Positions 19,468 to 27,247 of a stretch of 64,000 nt of DNA are shown here, piece by piece; positions within the stretch are counted from its first letter, which is position 1; the number at the start of each line of letters is the position of its first letter. The stretch is from Ktedonobacter racemifer DSM 44963 (GTDB lineage: Bacteria > Chloroflexota > Ktedonobacteria > Ktedonobacterales > Ktedonobacteraceae). The notes under the pieces are model-generated. The model saw only the letters and a list, made by a program, of their open reading frames with translations, was not told the origin of the DNA and did not search any database. The stretch covers positions 2,827,481 through 2,891,480 of the forward strand of contig NZ_ADVG01000001.1 of NCBI RefSeq assembly GCF_000178855.1, in the 5' to 3' direction. The translations under genes and the position numbers were made by a program.

Positions 19468-20700
19468 ATGCAAACGGTAGTAACAGCGAAACTCAAATTA
19501 AATACAACGCCCGAGCAATTCAAGGCATTACGTACAACGCAACTGGCGTATCGGGATTCTCTCAACTATGTGAGCCAGTACGCCTTTGCGCATGGCAAGA
19601 TGAGCAATGCTGTTCGTTTGCAAGATGCCACCTACGAAGAGATCCGCCTCCGTTTTCATCTGCCTTCGCAAATGGCCTGTTCTGTTCCTCGCCAAGTTGG
19701 TGCCTCGTATAAAACCCTCTGGACAAAGGTCAAGAACAATGCTGTTCATCGTAAGGAAGGGAAGACCAAGAAACGCTACAAAGGGCTTGATAAGGCTCCC
19801 TAGTTCATCTCCCCCACGTTGACCTATCAGTACAAGAAAGACTACACCTTCAAGAAAGAGCAGCAGGTGAGCATCCTGACCCTTGAGGGACGTGTTATCG
19901 TGCCCTATACTGGCTACAATAAGCATGTGGCATTGATCCAGCGTGGAGCGGAGATTGGTGCATCGAAACTCTGGTATGACAAGCCCAAGAAACAATTTTA
20001 CCTCCTTGTCTCTCTTGCAATTGAGACGGCTGATCCTACACCTGAAACGCACAAGCAAGTCGTTGGCGTGGATGTGGGGATGCGATACCTTGCCGTCACG
20101 GCGACGATGCAAGGGGATTGCACCTTCCATTCAGGCAAACAGATTGTCCCCAAGGCAAACCACTACGCACGACTGAGAAAACATCTGCAAAAGAAAGGCA
20201 CTCGTTCAGCGACAAGAAGGCTCGTTGCCATCAGTGGACGAGAGAGACGGTTGAAGCAGAATACCAATCATGTCGTGAGTAAGCGGATTGTCCTACAGCA
20301 CCCTCAAAGCTTGATTGGACTGGAGCATCTGACAGACATTCGAGAGCGTACCAAACGACGCAAAGGCAAAAATGCAAAACAGCGAAAAGCCAATCGTACC
20401 TTCTCCAAATGGTCCTTCGCTGAGTTGCATAGCATGATTGCCTATAAAGCGCTCTTGCATCGAAGTATGGCAATCAAGGTCGATGCCAACTCTACCTCGC
20501 AAGCGTGCCCCAAATGTGGGCACACCTGCAAAGAGAATAGGCCCAACAAAGGATTGCTCTTCGTCTGTCAGAATTGTCAGTACACGCTCCATGCCGATCT
20601 GGTTGGTGCAAGAAACATTGCGATGCGAACGCTTCTTATCCGGCAAGACTGGAGAGGAACGGGCCTCTTGTCAGTACGCGCCTTCTGTGTCGGACGATGA
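19468..20700 (+). pseudogene. tnpB: TnpB RNA-guided nuclease homolog interrupted by an in-frame TAG
   Basis: TnpB proteins of IS200/IS605-family elements are RNA-guided DNA nucleases with a RuvC domain. Two stretches in the same frame, 19468-19803 and 19804-20700, are separated only by a TAG at 19801. Together they give about 410 residues, the normal length. The N-terminal part has KLKLNTTPEQ and the VPRQVGASYKTLW region. The RuvC acidic residues are present: D in GVDVGMRYLA, E in LIGLEHL, D in HADLVGARNIA. The zinc finger CPKCGHTC...CQNC is intact. A single CAG-to-TAG change would explain the stop. It is either recently inactivated or read through. No TnpA transposase is nearby, so it would depend on another copy to move. 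Confidence 0.88.
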
Positions 20701-20790
20701 AGCCAAAGCCGCACGCCTGAAAAGGTATGCTGAATTGCGGTGGAGTTCAGACACAACTCCAAGCCCTCGGCTTTAGCCGTAGGGTACTGA
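20600..20790 (+). ncRNA. Probable omega-RNA region and right end of the TnpB element
   Basis: In TnpB systems the guide scaffold overlaps the tnpB 3' end and runs to the right end of the element. Here the region ends with a hairpin typical of IS605-family right ends, CCCTCGGCTTTAGCCGTAGGG (20764-20784). The guide would start just past the element edge, near 20790. Assignment rests on position and the hairpin alone. Confidence 0.5.
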
Positions 20791-20887
20791 CACAATATAT
20801 CCTGAGCCATAGTATACCATAAAACGATTTACTTTACCATATAACCATCGACAATAGCAGGAAGCCACAAAGAGGAAGGCATAACCA

Positions 20888-20917
20888 TTGACATTACTGG
20901 TTTATCAGTGGCATACT
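20888..20917 (+). promoter_or_regulatory. Promoter of the HTH gene
   Basis: TTGACA and CATACT with an 18-nt spacer, about 40 nt ahead of the small HTH gene. Confidence 0.55.
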
Positions 20918-20955
20918 AGGGAAAGATCTAATAAACTCTCGGAGAGCTTAACTGT

Positions 20956-21165
20956 ATGAAACTTGAAGATTATCGCGTTAAGCTCGGATGGTCAAAAGCA
21001 AGGCTTGCCAGGGAAGCGAAAATCAACGTAGGAACCGTTGGGGACGCGGAGAAGGGCAAGAGTATTTACAAGGCGACCGCTGGAAAGATTGCTAATGCCC
21101 TTTCCCAGGGATTGGGATATGAGATTACCTATAAGGATATTGAGGGGCTGAACCTTGCGGACTGA
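20956..21165 (+). CDS. Small Cro/CI-type helix-turn-helix protein
   Basis: A 69-residue protein consisting of one HTH_3-like domain: LGWSKARLAREAKINVGTVG forms helices 2-3, followed by GKIANALSQGLGYEITYKDI. Proteins of this size typically repress their own promoter or control a mobile element. CTCTCGGAGAG lies upstream of the ATG. It is on the mobile segment between the TnpB element and a structured non-coding stretch, so control of the recombinase or of its own transcription is a reasonable guess. No toxin-like partner follows. Confidence 0.75.
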   Translation: MKLEDYRVKLGWSKARLAREAKINVGTVGDAEKGKSIYKATAGKIANALSQGLGYEITYKDIEGLNLAD

Positions 21166-21171
21166 CATTCG

Positions 21172-21560
21172 AGTTTTTTAAGGAGGTGATGCAAAGAAAC
21201 GCCAAGGTCAAAAACCAAGGCGTTCCCCGCAGACTTTTATTAATTGGCTTTGTGCTGTGTGTACCCCGCGAAAAGTTCCACAGCGCAAAAAGAAACAACC
21301 GATCCTTTTTACTGTGTTCGCAACGGCAGCAAAAGACGCTGCGAGAGGTAGCTTTTGCTGTCAGGACGGGCTAAAAGTCTAGTGGTAGTTTACCACGTGC
21401 AGCTTTGCCTGTCGATCTATGGAGGCAAGAACTATGGGCTCAAGTCGTAGCATCGGAATGACACCGCGCTAAGACAGGCTAACCTTCAGAGTAAAGGTGG
21501 GTAGAAAACGGCAAAGCCATTTTACACACACCTTGATGCTGAAGGCTAGCTGCACATATC
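21172..21560 (+). other. Structured non-coding stretch downstream of the HTH gene
   Basis: About 390 bases with a run of hairpins: AACGCC..GGCGTT (about 21200), GCAGCAAAAG..CTTTTGCTG (about 21326), GTGGTAGTTTACCAC (about 21383), and a 73-nt imperfect hairpin at 21478-21550. It opens with AAGGAGGTGAT, a perfect complement of the 16S rRNA 3' end. A 61-codon frame starting at 21189 is too close to that site and has no family resemblance, so I do not call it a gene. It may be an RNA element or the end of the mobile segment; I do not recognise a family. Confidence 0.35.
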
Positions 21561-21581
21561 AAAGCAGGCACAGGCCCCTCA

Positions 21582-22190
21582 TCATCTTACTACACGAATG
21601 ATCGTCAGTTCTTCCAGTGTCTGTAAAATCTGGCTCATTTCTTCAGGTGTACAGTTTATAGACCTGATTAACTCTCCGACTGCTTGGCGACCATCGATTG
21701 CTAAGATGACCTGGCGATATAAGCGTGGGAGTCCCGCCTTCTCGATAATTCCAATCGCCTTCATAACTGACATCGTCGCTCTGGGAACTGCTGTCAGCGG
21801 AACCGCGCTATTCGCAGATGCAGCATTAGGCTGATCTGTTTGCGGAGGCGATAATTGCCTCATCTGAGGCACTATAGGCGAGGTCTCGCGCTGGCTCTGA
21901 ATAGGGCCGGTCTGTCGTTGCAGTGGTCCCGTAGTCAGATGGGGAATAAAAACAAATACGCACTTCCCCCAGTTTATCAGTATATTGAGCGCATCCGGCC
22001 CCATATATGATCCAATCTGGGCGAAAACAATTTGCCCATTGGTAAACCCAATGCTCCCTATCTCGGCATTTATTCCTTCTCCACGCCCCACGCGCAATTC
22101 TCCGGACCTGCCCTCTACCTGAACAATCTGTATAATCCTTGCAAGATTATCAGTTATTCTTCCTTGTTGCTGCGTCACATCTTTCTCCAC
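21582..22190 (-). CDS. PATAN/DUF4388 domain protein
   Basis: A 202-residue cytosolic protein. The N-terminal 90 residues match the DUF4388 (PATAN) domain: LARIIQIVQVEGRSGELRV, IGFTNGQIVFAQIG and DALNILINWGKCVFVF. A Pro/Gln/Ser-rich linker follows, then a helical C-terminal part resembling the winged-helix end often joined to this domain (LYRQVILAIDGRQAVGELI, EEMSQILQTLEELTIIRVV). PATAN domains occur in response-regulator and gliding/pilus control proteins. The GTG start has AGAGGG six bases upstream. It lies 38 nt after the chemoreceptor gene and probably acts in the same signalling unit. Confidence 0.75.
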   Translation of the reverse strand: MEKDVTQQQGRITDNLARIIQIVQVEGRSGELRVGRGEGINAEIGSIGFTNGQIVFAQIGSYMGPDALNILINWGKCVFVFIPHLTTGPLQRQTGPIQSQRETSPIVPQMRQLSPPQTDQPNAASANSAVPLTAVPRATMSVMKAIGIIEKAGLPRLYRQVILAIDGRQAVGELIRSINCTPEEMSQILQTLEELTIIRVVR

Positions 22191-22228
22191 ATATGCCCTC
22201 TTTACTCAAATGCTGAAAGAGACGCTCA

Positions 22229-24226
22229 CTAAAAGCTACGTTGGGAAAATGCCTGCTGTTCCACAACGTGTTCATGGTTGGTTTGCGCAAAGATGTCCTG
22301 GTCGTCACGCAGCTTAAAGACCTCAGCGGAGACCAGGAGCTGCTCGGCCAGTTGGGCAACGCGTTCCATGCGTTTAGCCTCCTCACGGATACTCTGGCTG
22401 CTCTGTAGGGTCGACGAGGAAACGCCCCGCATGACCTGTGCGACGCTACTGGAGGCCTGCAACTGCTGTTGAGCTGTCTGATTAATCATCTCGATTTCAC
22501 GAGACTGGTATTCAATAGCGGAGAAGATCGCTTCAAAGGCCGCACCGGCCTCTCTCGATAACTGAGCCCCAGTTGCAGCCTCTGTTTGTGTATCCTGCAT
22601 AGAGAGGGTTACAGAATCAATATCTTCGAGAACCTGCTTCACGATACGCTCAATTTTGGTAGTCTGGGTCTTTGCGATCTCAGCCGAACGACGAATATCA
22701 TCTGCCACGGCACGGAAGGCTTTGCCGTTTTCTCCGGCCAGTGCTGCCTGGATAGAGGCATCCAATGCCAGGCGATTTGTTTGGTGAGCAATACCAGAAA
22801 TTATTTTTACGATGTCGCTGATCTCTTGCGAATGTTCCGCTAATTGCTGAACCTTCGCGGCGCTCAACTGCACATCCTTGTTGATATGCCCCATCCCTTC
22901 CACAGTGCGTAACACCGCATTACGACCAGACTGTGTCGTCTGATATACCCTACCTCCTACTTGCGAGAGCACCTGGACACGCTGAGCCACCACCCGGCTT
23001 GCGCCTGCCACCTCGCTAATACTTGTGGTCGCTGACGTGATTTTCTCAATTTGTTCGTCGGCATTATCTACCAGTTGCGCCATATCATCATATGCTTGCA
23101 GGGTTGCACGCTCAACCTCATTCGCCAGGGTCTTGAAGTTAATGACGAGAACACCCAGTTCGCTGACCATATAGTTGAAGAAGGAGGCCAATACACCCAG
23201 GCTGTCTGATGATACCGTGGCCTGGACTCGCAGATCTCCTTGGCCCGCACCGCTGACCTCTCCGATCAGGCGTTCAACCTGCATCTGGAGAGTTGTATGG
23301 CGCATCTCTGCCTCTTTGATAAGCTGAACAATATTGTTCAACATATTATTCATCGAGGAGGCAACCATCTGGATCTCATCTCGCCCTTCCACATGCACAC
23401 GCTGACTTGTATCACCCTGCGCGACCCTGGTGGTTAGAGTAGCAAGCTGGCGCAGAGGGCTTGAAATGGTCGCGTTGACAAGGGCGGCTGTAAAGGCAAT
23501 AACGGCAATAATGAGCAGAATAGCCAGGGCTGTGGCGATCTGGATGGGCATAATTTCCGAGCTATTCAGAGCGGTCACCGCCTGCCCCACGGTGGTAGCC
23601 GTATCGACCACCGTCTGCCAGCTTTGCTGCAAGGTCTGAAACTTAAGATTGGCCTGGTAGAGCGTCGCGTAAGCTGGTTGATACTCTAGATTTGGGTTGT
23701 GGAGTTGCGCTAAGACCTGATCCTGTAGCTGCTTGTAAGCATTCCATTGTGTGTTAGAGACATTCTCAAGTGCCGTCTGCTGGTTGGCAATCAGATAATT
23801 GTTCGCGCCGTCGCCCGTAAGGATATTGCGAACGACGCCCATATCGGGGGAGGTCGCGATTTTGTAGGTCACATTATAGTTTTGTAGCGTCTGATTGAAG
23901 TCCGTCTCACGAGCTACAATATCATTTTCAATCAGAGCGCCCGACGCTGCCAATGAGGGATCGCCTTGTAGAATAGCAGTGTTGCTGGCAAAAATCTGCG
24001 CGAAACGTGCTTGTAACAAGGCGTTCATGCGCTGTAGATTAATTTGTTCAGTTGTCGCAATCTGCTGTGAATCGAAACTCGCCTTTACCGCCTGAGCATG
24101 TGTCTGCTCCGCCTGCAAGTAAAAAGAGCCCAGCAGAACCATGGAAAGTGTCGCAATGACGACCAGGGTTGTAAACAGAATAAAGAGTCGCGGGAAGATG
24201 CGTATATTACGTATGAATGTAAACAT
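22229..24226 (-). CDS. Methyl-accepting chemotaxis-type receptor
   Basis: A 665-residue membrane receptor. A first membrane helix at about residues 12-32 (LFILFTTLVVIATLSMVLLG) is followed by a helical extracellular sensor of about 190 residues resembling the four-helix-bundle class. The second helix is near 228-250 and leads into a HAMP domain (ISSPLRQLATLTTRVAQGD, DEIQMVASSMNNML). A second HAMP-like stretch precedes the long MCP signalling coiled coil. The hairpin tip is QTNRLALDASIQAALAGENG, which departs from the usual EAARAGE pattern at two positions. No CheA, CheW or CheB/R gene is in the window. It follows two solute-binding-protein genes and precedes the PATAN gene. Confidence 0.87.
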   Translation of the reverse strand: MFTFIRNIRIFPRLFILFTTLVVIATLSMVLLGSFYLQAEQTHAQAVKASFDSQQIATTEQINLQRMNALLQARFAQIFASNTAILQGDPSLAASGALIENDIVARETDFNQTLQNYNVTYKIATSPDMGVVRNILTGDGANNYLIANQQTALENVSNTQWNAYKQLQDQVLAQLHNPNLEYQPAYATLYQANLKFQTLQQSWQTVVDTATTVGQAVTALNSSEIMPIQIATALAILLIIAVIAFTAALVNATISSPLRQLATLTTRVAQGDTSQRVHVEGRDEIQMVASSMNNMLNNIVQLIKEAEMRHTTLQMQVERLIGEVSGAGQGDLRVQATVSSDSLGVLASFFNYMVSELGVLVINFKTLANEVERATLQAYDDMAQLVDNADEQIEKITSATTSISEVAGASRVVAQRVQVLSQVGGRVYQTTQSGRNAVLRTVEGMGHINKDVQLSAAKVQQLAEHSQEISDIVKIISGIAHQTNRLALDASIQAALAGENGKAFRAVADDIRRSAEIAKTQTTKIERIVKQVLEDIDSVTLSMQDTQTEAATGAQLSREAGAAFEAIFSAIEYQSREIEMINQTAQQQLQASSSVAQVMRGVSSSTLQSSQSIREEAKRMERVAQLAEQLLVSAEVFKLRDDQDIFAQTNHEHVVEQQAFSQRSF

Positions 24227-24283
24227 TCCAGTGTCAATCCTCTCTGGCTACATCCAATGATGAATCTCTCGCACGGACATTTC

Positions 24284-25528
24284 TTAGGACCAGCTGCTCT
24301 TAGGATATTCTGGATTCGCTTGCGCATTGGTGAAAGGATATACAGGGACAAGTTGTCCTTGCAGCCACTGGAACAAGTTGGGAATACCAATGGTGTTCGC
24401 TCCATTCGCGTCAAATCGTAGCGTCCCCTGTAAACTGTTGAATGTGTTTGAGTGCAACGCCTTGATAAGTGTGGCATTATCAAGGCTATGCGTTTGCGTG
24501 ACTGCTTGCTCCAACAACTGTCCCGCGGCATAGGCTTCCGAAGTTGTTGAGCTAATATCTTGCGAGGAGCCACCATACTTGGCGATATACGCCTGGACAA
24601 ACTGGGCATTCTGATAAGTTGCGGCGTGAGGATACCACCCACTATTTGGCGTAAACATACCCTCAGCCGTGCTAGAGCCAACGGCATTGATGTACTGGGC
24701 TCCTTCATCCGGCCCAGAGGTCGCGACAATGGCTTTGGGATTATAGTGCTCTGCTTTAAATGCCTTAATAAACGTGAGGCAATCTGCAAGGCCGCTGGTA
24801 CCCAGGACAACTACATCAGCCTTCGATTGCGCGATCTGCTTTGCCATAAGCGCAATATTGGCATTTGTTTCGTAGGGAACCTTTGAATAGACTGTCCGTA
24901 AGGTAGGCTCTAAAATAGCCGTCGAGGCGCTCACCTGCGGCGTCGTAAATGGACTGCTTACCGAGACATACGCAGCAGTCTGAGGACGCATATTCTGGGG
25001 CAAGGATAAGATAAAGTAGGAAAAAGCCTGTAGATTCTGCTGTGAGGGCAGAGTAACAACGAAGATATTATCAAAATGCTTCTTGTAAACGCTTGGAGCA
25101 TTGCCTGTAGGCGCGAAGAGGGCGGTATCATTGTGCTGGTGTGCAACGACAGCAGCTGGCACCGCCAGCAAGCTGGAGTATGGCCCAAAGAGCAGGTCTA
25201 CGTGATCTTTCTCGATCAGCGTTTGATAGTTGGCAGTGACACGTGCAGGGGTGCTTCCGTCGTCCAGGCCGACAAGCTTTACCGGGCGACCAAGCAAACC
25301 ACCTCTCTGGTTGACAGCCTCTGCCCAGAGGGCAAATCCCTGCTGAAGCGCCTTTCCATCAGCAGAGAACTGGCCTGTCAGTGAGGTAGAGTACCCAATT
25401 TTTATCGAAGTTTGATCCGTAAAAGAAGTGGTGGATTGTGAGCAGGCACTCAAACTAGCGAGGAGCATAAAAGCCACAAGCATGCTAGATAGCGCCTTTT
25501 CAATATGCTTACAAGGACGTGTTAACAC
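24284..25528 (-). CDS. Branched-chain amino acid/urea-type solute-binding lipoprotein
   Basis: A periplasmic-binding-protein fold of type I (Peripla_BP_6) of 414 residues. The GTG start at 25528 has a perfect AGGAGG six bases upstream. The N-terminus is a lipoprotein signal ending in the lipobox LSAC, so the protein would be anchored outside the membrane. Family features are IKIGYSTSLTGQFSADG, NQRGGLLGRPVKLV, VDLLFGPYSSLL and TSEAYAAGQLLEQAV. Relatives bind amino acids, amides or urea for ABC import. Here no permease or ATPase follows. Instead a chemoreceptor gene begins 57 nt downstream, suggesting a sensory role. Confidence 0.85.
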   Translation of the reverse strand: MLTRPCKHIEKALSSMLVAFMLLASLSACSQSTTSFTDQTSIKIGYSTSLTGQFSADGKALQQGFALWAEAVNQRGGLLGRPVKLVGLDDGSTPARVTANYQTLIEKDHVDLLFGPYSSLLAVPAAVVAHQHNDTALFAPTGNAPSVYKKHFDNIFVVTLPSQQNLQAFSYFILSLPQNMRPQTAAYVSVSSPFTTPQVSASTAILEPTLRTVYSKVPYETNANIALMAKQIAQSKADVVVLGTSGLADCLTFIKAFKAEHYNPKAIVATSGPDEGAQYINAVGSSTAEGMFTPNSGWYPHAATYQNAQFVQAYIAKYGGSSQDISSTTSEAYAAGQLLEQAVTQTHSLDNATLIKALHSNTFNSLQGTLRFDANGANTIGIPNLFQWLQGQLVPVYPFTNAQANPEYPKSSWS

Positions 25529-25702
25529 ACTATTCCTCCTAAAAATGAGTGCAGACAGATAAAAATTAGTCCAAATTGCTATTAATGCAGCAAAAGCATA
25601 AGGCAATATATCCCTGATAGATAAAAGAAAAAAGAAGAGACCCTGTCCTTCTGCAAAATAGCGAGGTAAGGGATGGTACTTCTAAATGCTCACTATAATT
25701 TC

Positions 25703-25746
25703 AAGAAAGCATGCCATGCGTTTGAGAACACACAGCATGCTTTCTT
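25703..25746 (-). terminator. Hairpin downstream of the NMT1-like gene
   Basis: AAGAAAGCATGC pairs with GCATGCTTTCTT (12 bp, 20-nt loop), 15 nt after the stop of the gene at 25761. A short pyrimidine run follows on the minus strand. It may reduce read-through into the next binding-protein gene. Confidence 0.55.
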
Positions 25747-25760
25747 AAAGAGCATTCAGT

Positions 25761-26828
25761 CTAGTGTGATTGCTGCATTGCCTGTACGAAGGCGTGAATC
25801 CAATACTGATCGTTGTTGACGGAAGATCCGGATGGTACCGCCAACTGAGCGCTGCTCACTGTCGTATTGAAGCCGCCAAACTGCTGGCGCAGACCAATGG
25901 TATTCATCAATCCAGGGATGTTTACCTGCTCGGCAGGATTCTCACCAGTGACGACGTTGAGGATAGCATCATTGTAGACATCCGTTGCCACCTGCGTTGA
26001 GACGTTATCGGCGCTGGCGATGTCGGCAATGACAGTGTCCTTATTCGCGGGAGTTGCCGCGAACTTTCGACCAAGGATCAACCCGCTGAGGAAGTTCGTG
26101 ACCACACTGGAGTTCGCCTGCCCATAGCTCTGGGTAACCGCGATAGTGGGACCCTGATAGGGCGAGGTATACGCAGAGAAAGGCGCTAGATCGGTGAGAT
26201 TAGCATCATAATGGGCTTCCTCTGTAAAGGGAGCCATCAAGATGGTGGCGTAGACAGGGGCGCCATTATATGTGCCCGCTTTAAGCGCCTGGTAGCGCAA
26301 AGACGTGCCACCGATAACCTGCAACGAGTAGTCGCCATTCTGCAAGCTCAAGCCATTAGCGGAGAGAATCTTCTCCAGGGCAAACACATATCCGCTTGTG
26401 GACGCATCAACCGCAACAGTCTTTCCCTTCAGGTCTGCGATACTGTGAATACCATTCGCAGTATTCGCGATCAGGTCCAGGGCGACACCCTGGTCGCTGC
26501 CCGCGATAATCTGAGCAGGGACCTGGTTGTTCACATACTGATTGACCACGTTATCAGCGGTTGTCGAAATAATGTTGTACTGACCAGAGAGAAAACTATT
26601 CCACTGCTGAGTAGAGCTCGTAACCTGATTATAGGTAACACACAGACCTTCCTGCGTAAAAAATCCATGTGCCTGAGCCTCAATATACGCGACACTGCGA
26701 TTGAATGATCCATATTGGATACAAGTACTTGCATCTGCATGAGCCACAGGAGAGCTATTAAATGTAAGCAAGCCCCCTGCAACGACAGCACAGATAAGTG
26801 CTGCCAAAATAGTACGGAAAGATTTCAT
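25761..26828 (-). CDS. NMT1/THI5-type ABC solute-binding protein
   Basis: A 355-residue secreted binding protein of type II fold. A classical Sec signal peptide at residues 1-32 ends in AHA-D. The mature part shows the nitrate/sulfonate/thiamine-precursor pattern: AQAHGFFTQEGLCVTYNQV, FLSGQYNIISTTADNVVNQY, SIADLKGKTVAVDAS and a long C-terminal helical end. No lipobox is present, unlike the neighbouring binding protein. No transporter permease or ATPase is adjacent. It may supply ligand to the chemoreceptor encoded downstream, or serve a transporter encoded elsewhere. Ligand unknown. Its promoter lies about 40 nt upstream. Confidence 0.82.
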   Translation of the reverse strand: MKSFRTILAALICAVVAGGLLTFNSSPVAHADASTCIQYGSFNRSVAYIEAQAHGFFTQEGLCVTYNQVTSSTQQWNSFLSGQYNIISTTADNVVNQYVNNQVPAQIIAGSDQGVALDLIANTANGIHSIADLKGKTVAVDASTSGYVFALEKILSANGLSLQNGDYSLQVIGGTSLRYQALKAGTYNGAPVYATILMAPFTEEAHYDANLTDLAPFSAYTSPYQGPTIAVTQSYGQANSSVVTNFLSGLILGRKFAATPANKDTVIADIASADNVSTQVATDVYNDAILNVVTGENPAEQVNIPGLMNTIGLRQQFGGFNTTVSSAQLAVPSGSSVNNDQYWIHAFVQAMQQSH

Positions 26829-26869
26829 TAAGGTATTCTGGCCTTTCTTTGTCTCCCAAAAAAAAATAC

Positions 26870-26898
26870 ATATAAGAAAAACAGAATCATTTGTACAA
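26870..26898 (-). promoter_or_regulatory. Promoter with a TTTGTACAAA palindrome over the -35 box
   Basis: On the minus strand TTGTAC and TTATAT are separated by 17 nt. The -35 box is inside the palindrome ATTTGTACAAAT (26890-26901), and a near copy, CAAATGTACAAAT, lies at 26949-26961. Spacing and symmetry suggest a regulator-binding site pair. Confidence 0.5.
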
Positions 26899-26901
26899 AT
26901 C

Positions 26902-27176
26902 CTGCCTTGCCGCTATCTACTTAAAAATTATTACAGCAAGTATATTGGCAAATGTACAAATTAATATTAATTCATTAATCAGCTTTTAATCAACAGAATA
27001 GCTGTAAAGGCTTATTGATTAGGACGATTAGGCTATCTCTTTTATGTATCTCATAAGCTCACAATTCCAATATATTCCAATATACTCCTATATACTTTTT
27101 CATAAACTTTTTCATGGCAAAATGCCTCTTCTTGCTTCAATCTAACTAATTGCTCATACTCGTTGTTTTTCGGATT
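26902..27176. other. AT-rich intergenic region with short tandem repeats
   Basis: No gene seen. ATTCCAATAT occurs twice in tandem near 27064-27083, followed by the related ACTCCTATAT, then CTTTTTCATAAA/CTTTTTCATGG. This is more AT-rich than the rest of the window. It may be a regulatory or bent-DNA region ahead of the binding-protein gene. Confidence 0.35.
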
Positions 27177-27236
27177 CAAGGTTAGGAAGGTAGTACGGCC
27201 CGGCAGTTGCCGGGCCGTACCACCTTCCTAACCTTG
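27177..27236. terminator. Long inverted repeat downstream of the M48 gene
   Basis: A 29-bp stem with a single A-C mismatch and a tiny loop (apex GGCAGTTGCC), 12 nt past the stop of the minus-strand protease gene. No U-tract. Confidence 0.7.
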
Positions 27237-27247
27237 GGCGAGCGCCA

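Noticed and set aside
19528..20130. 200-codon minus-strand frame
   Set aside because: Antisense across both parts of tnpB; explained by the transposon gene.
21186..21374. 62-codon frame after AAGGAGGTGAT
   Set aside because: Start codon is too close to the ribosome-site-like sequence and the product has no recognisable feature; hairpins suggest an RNA or decayed element.
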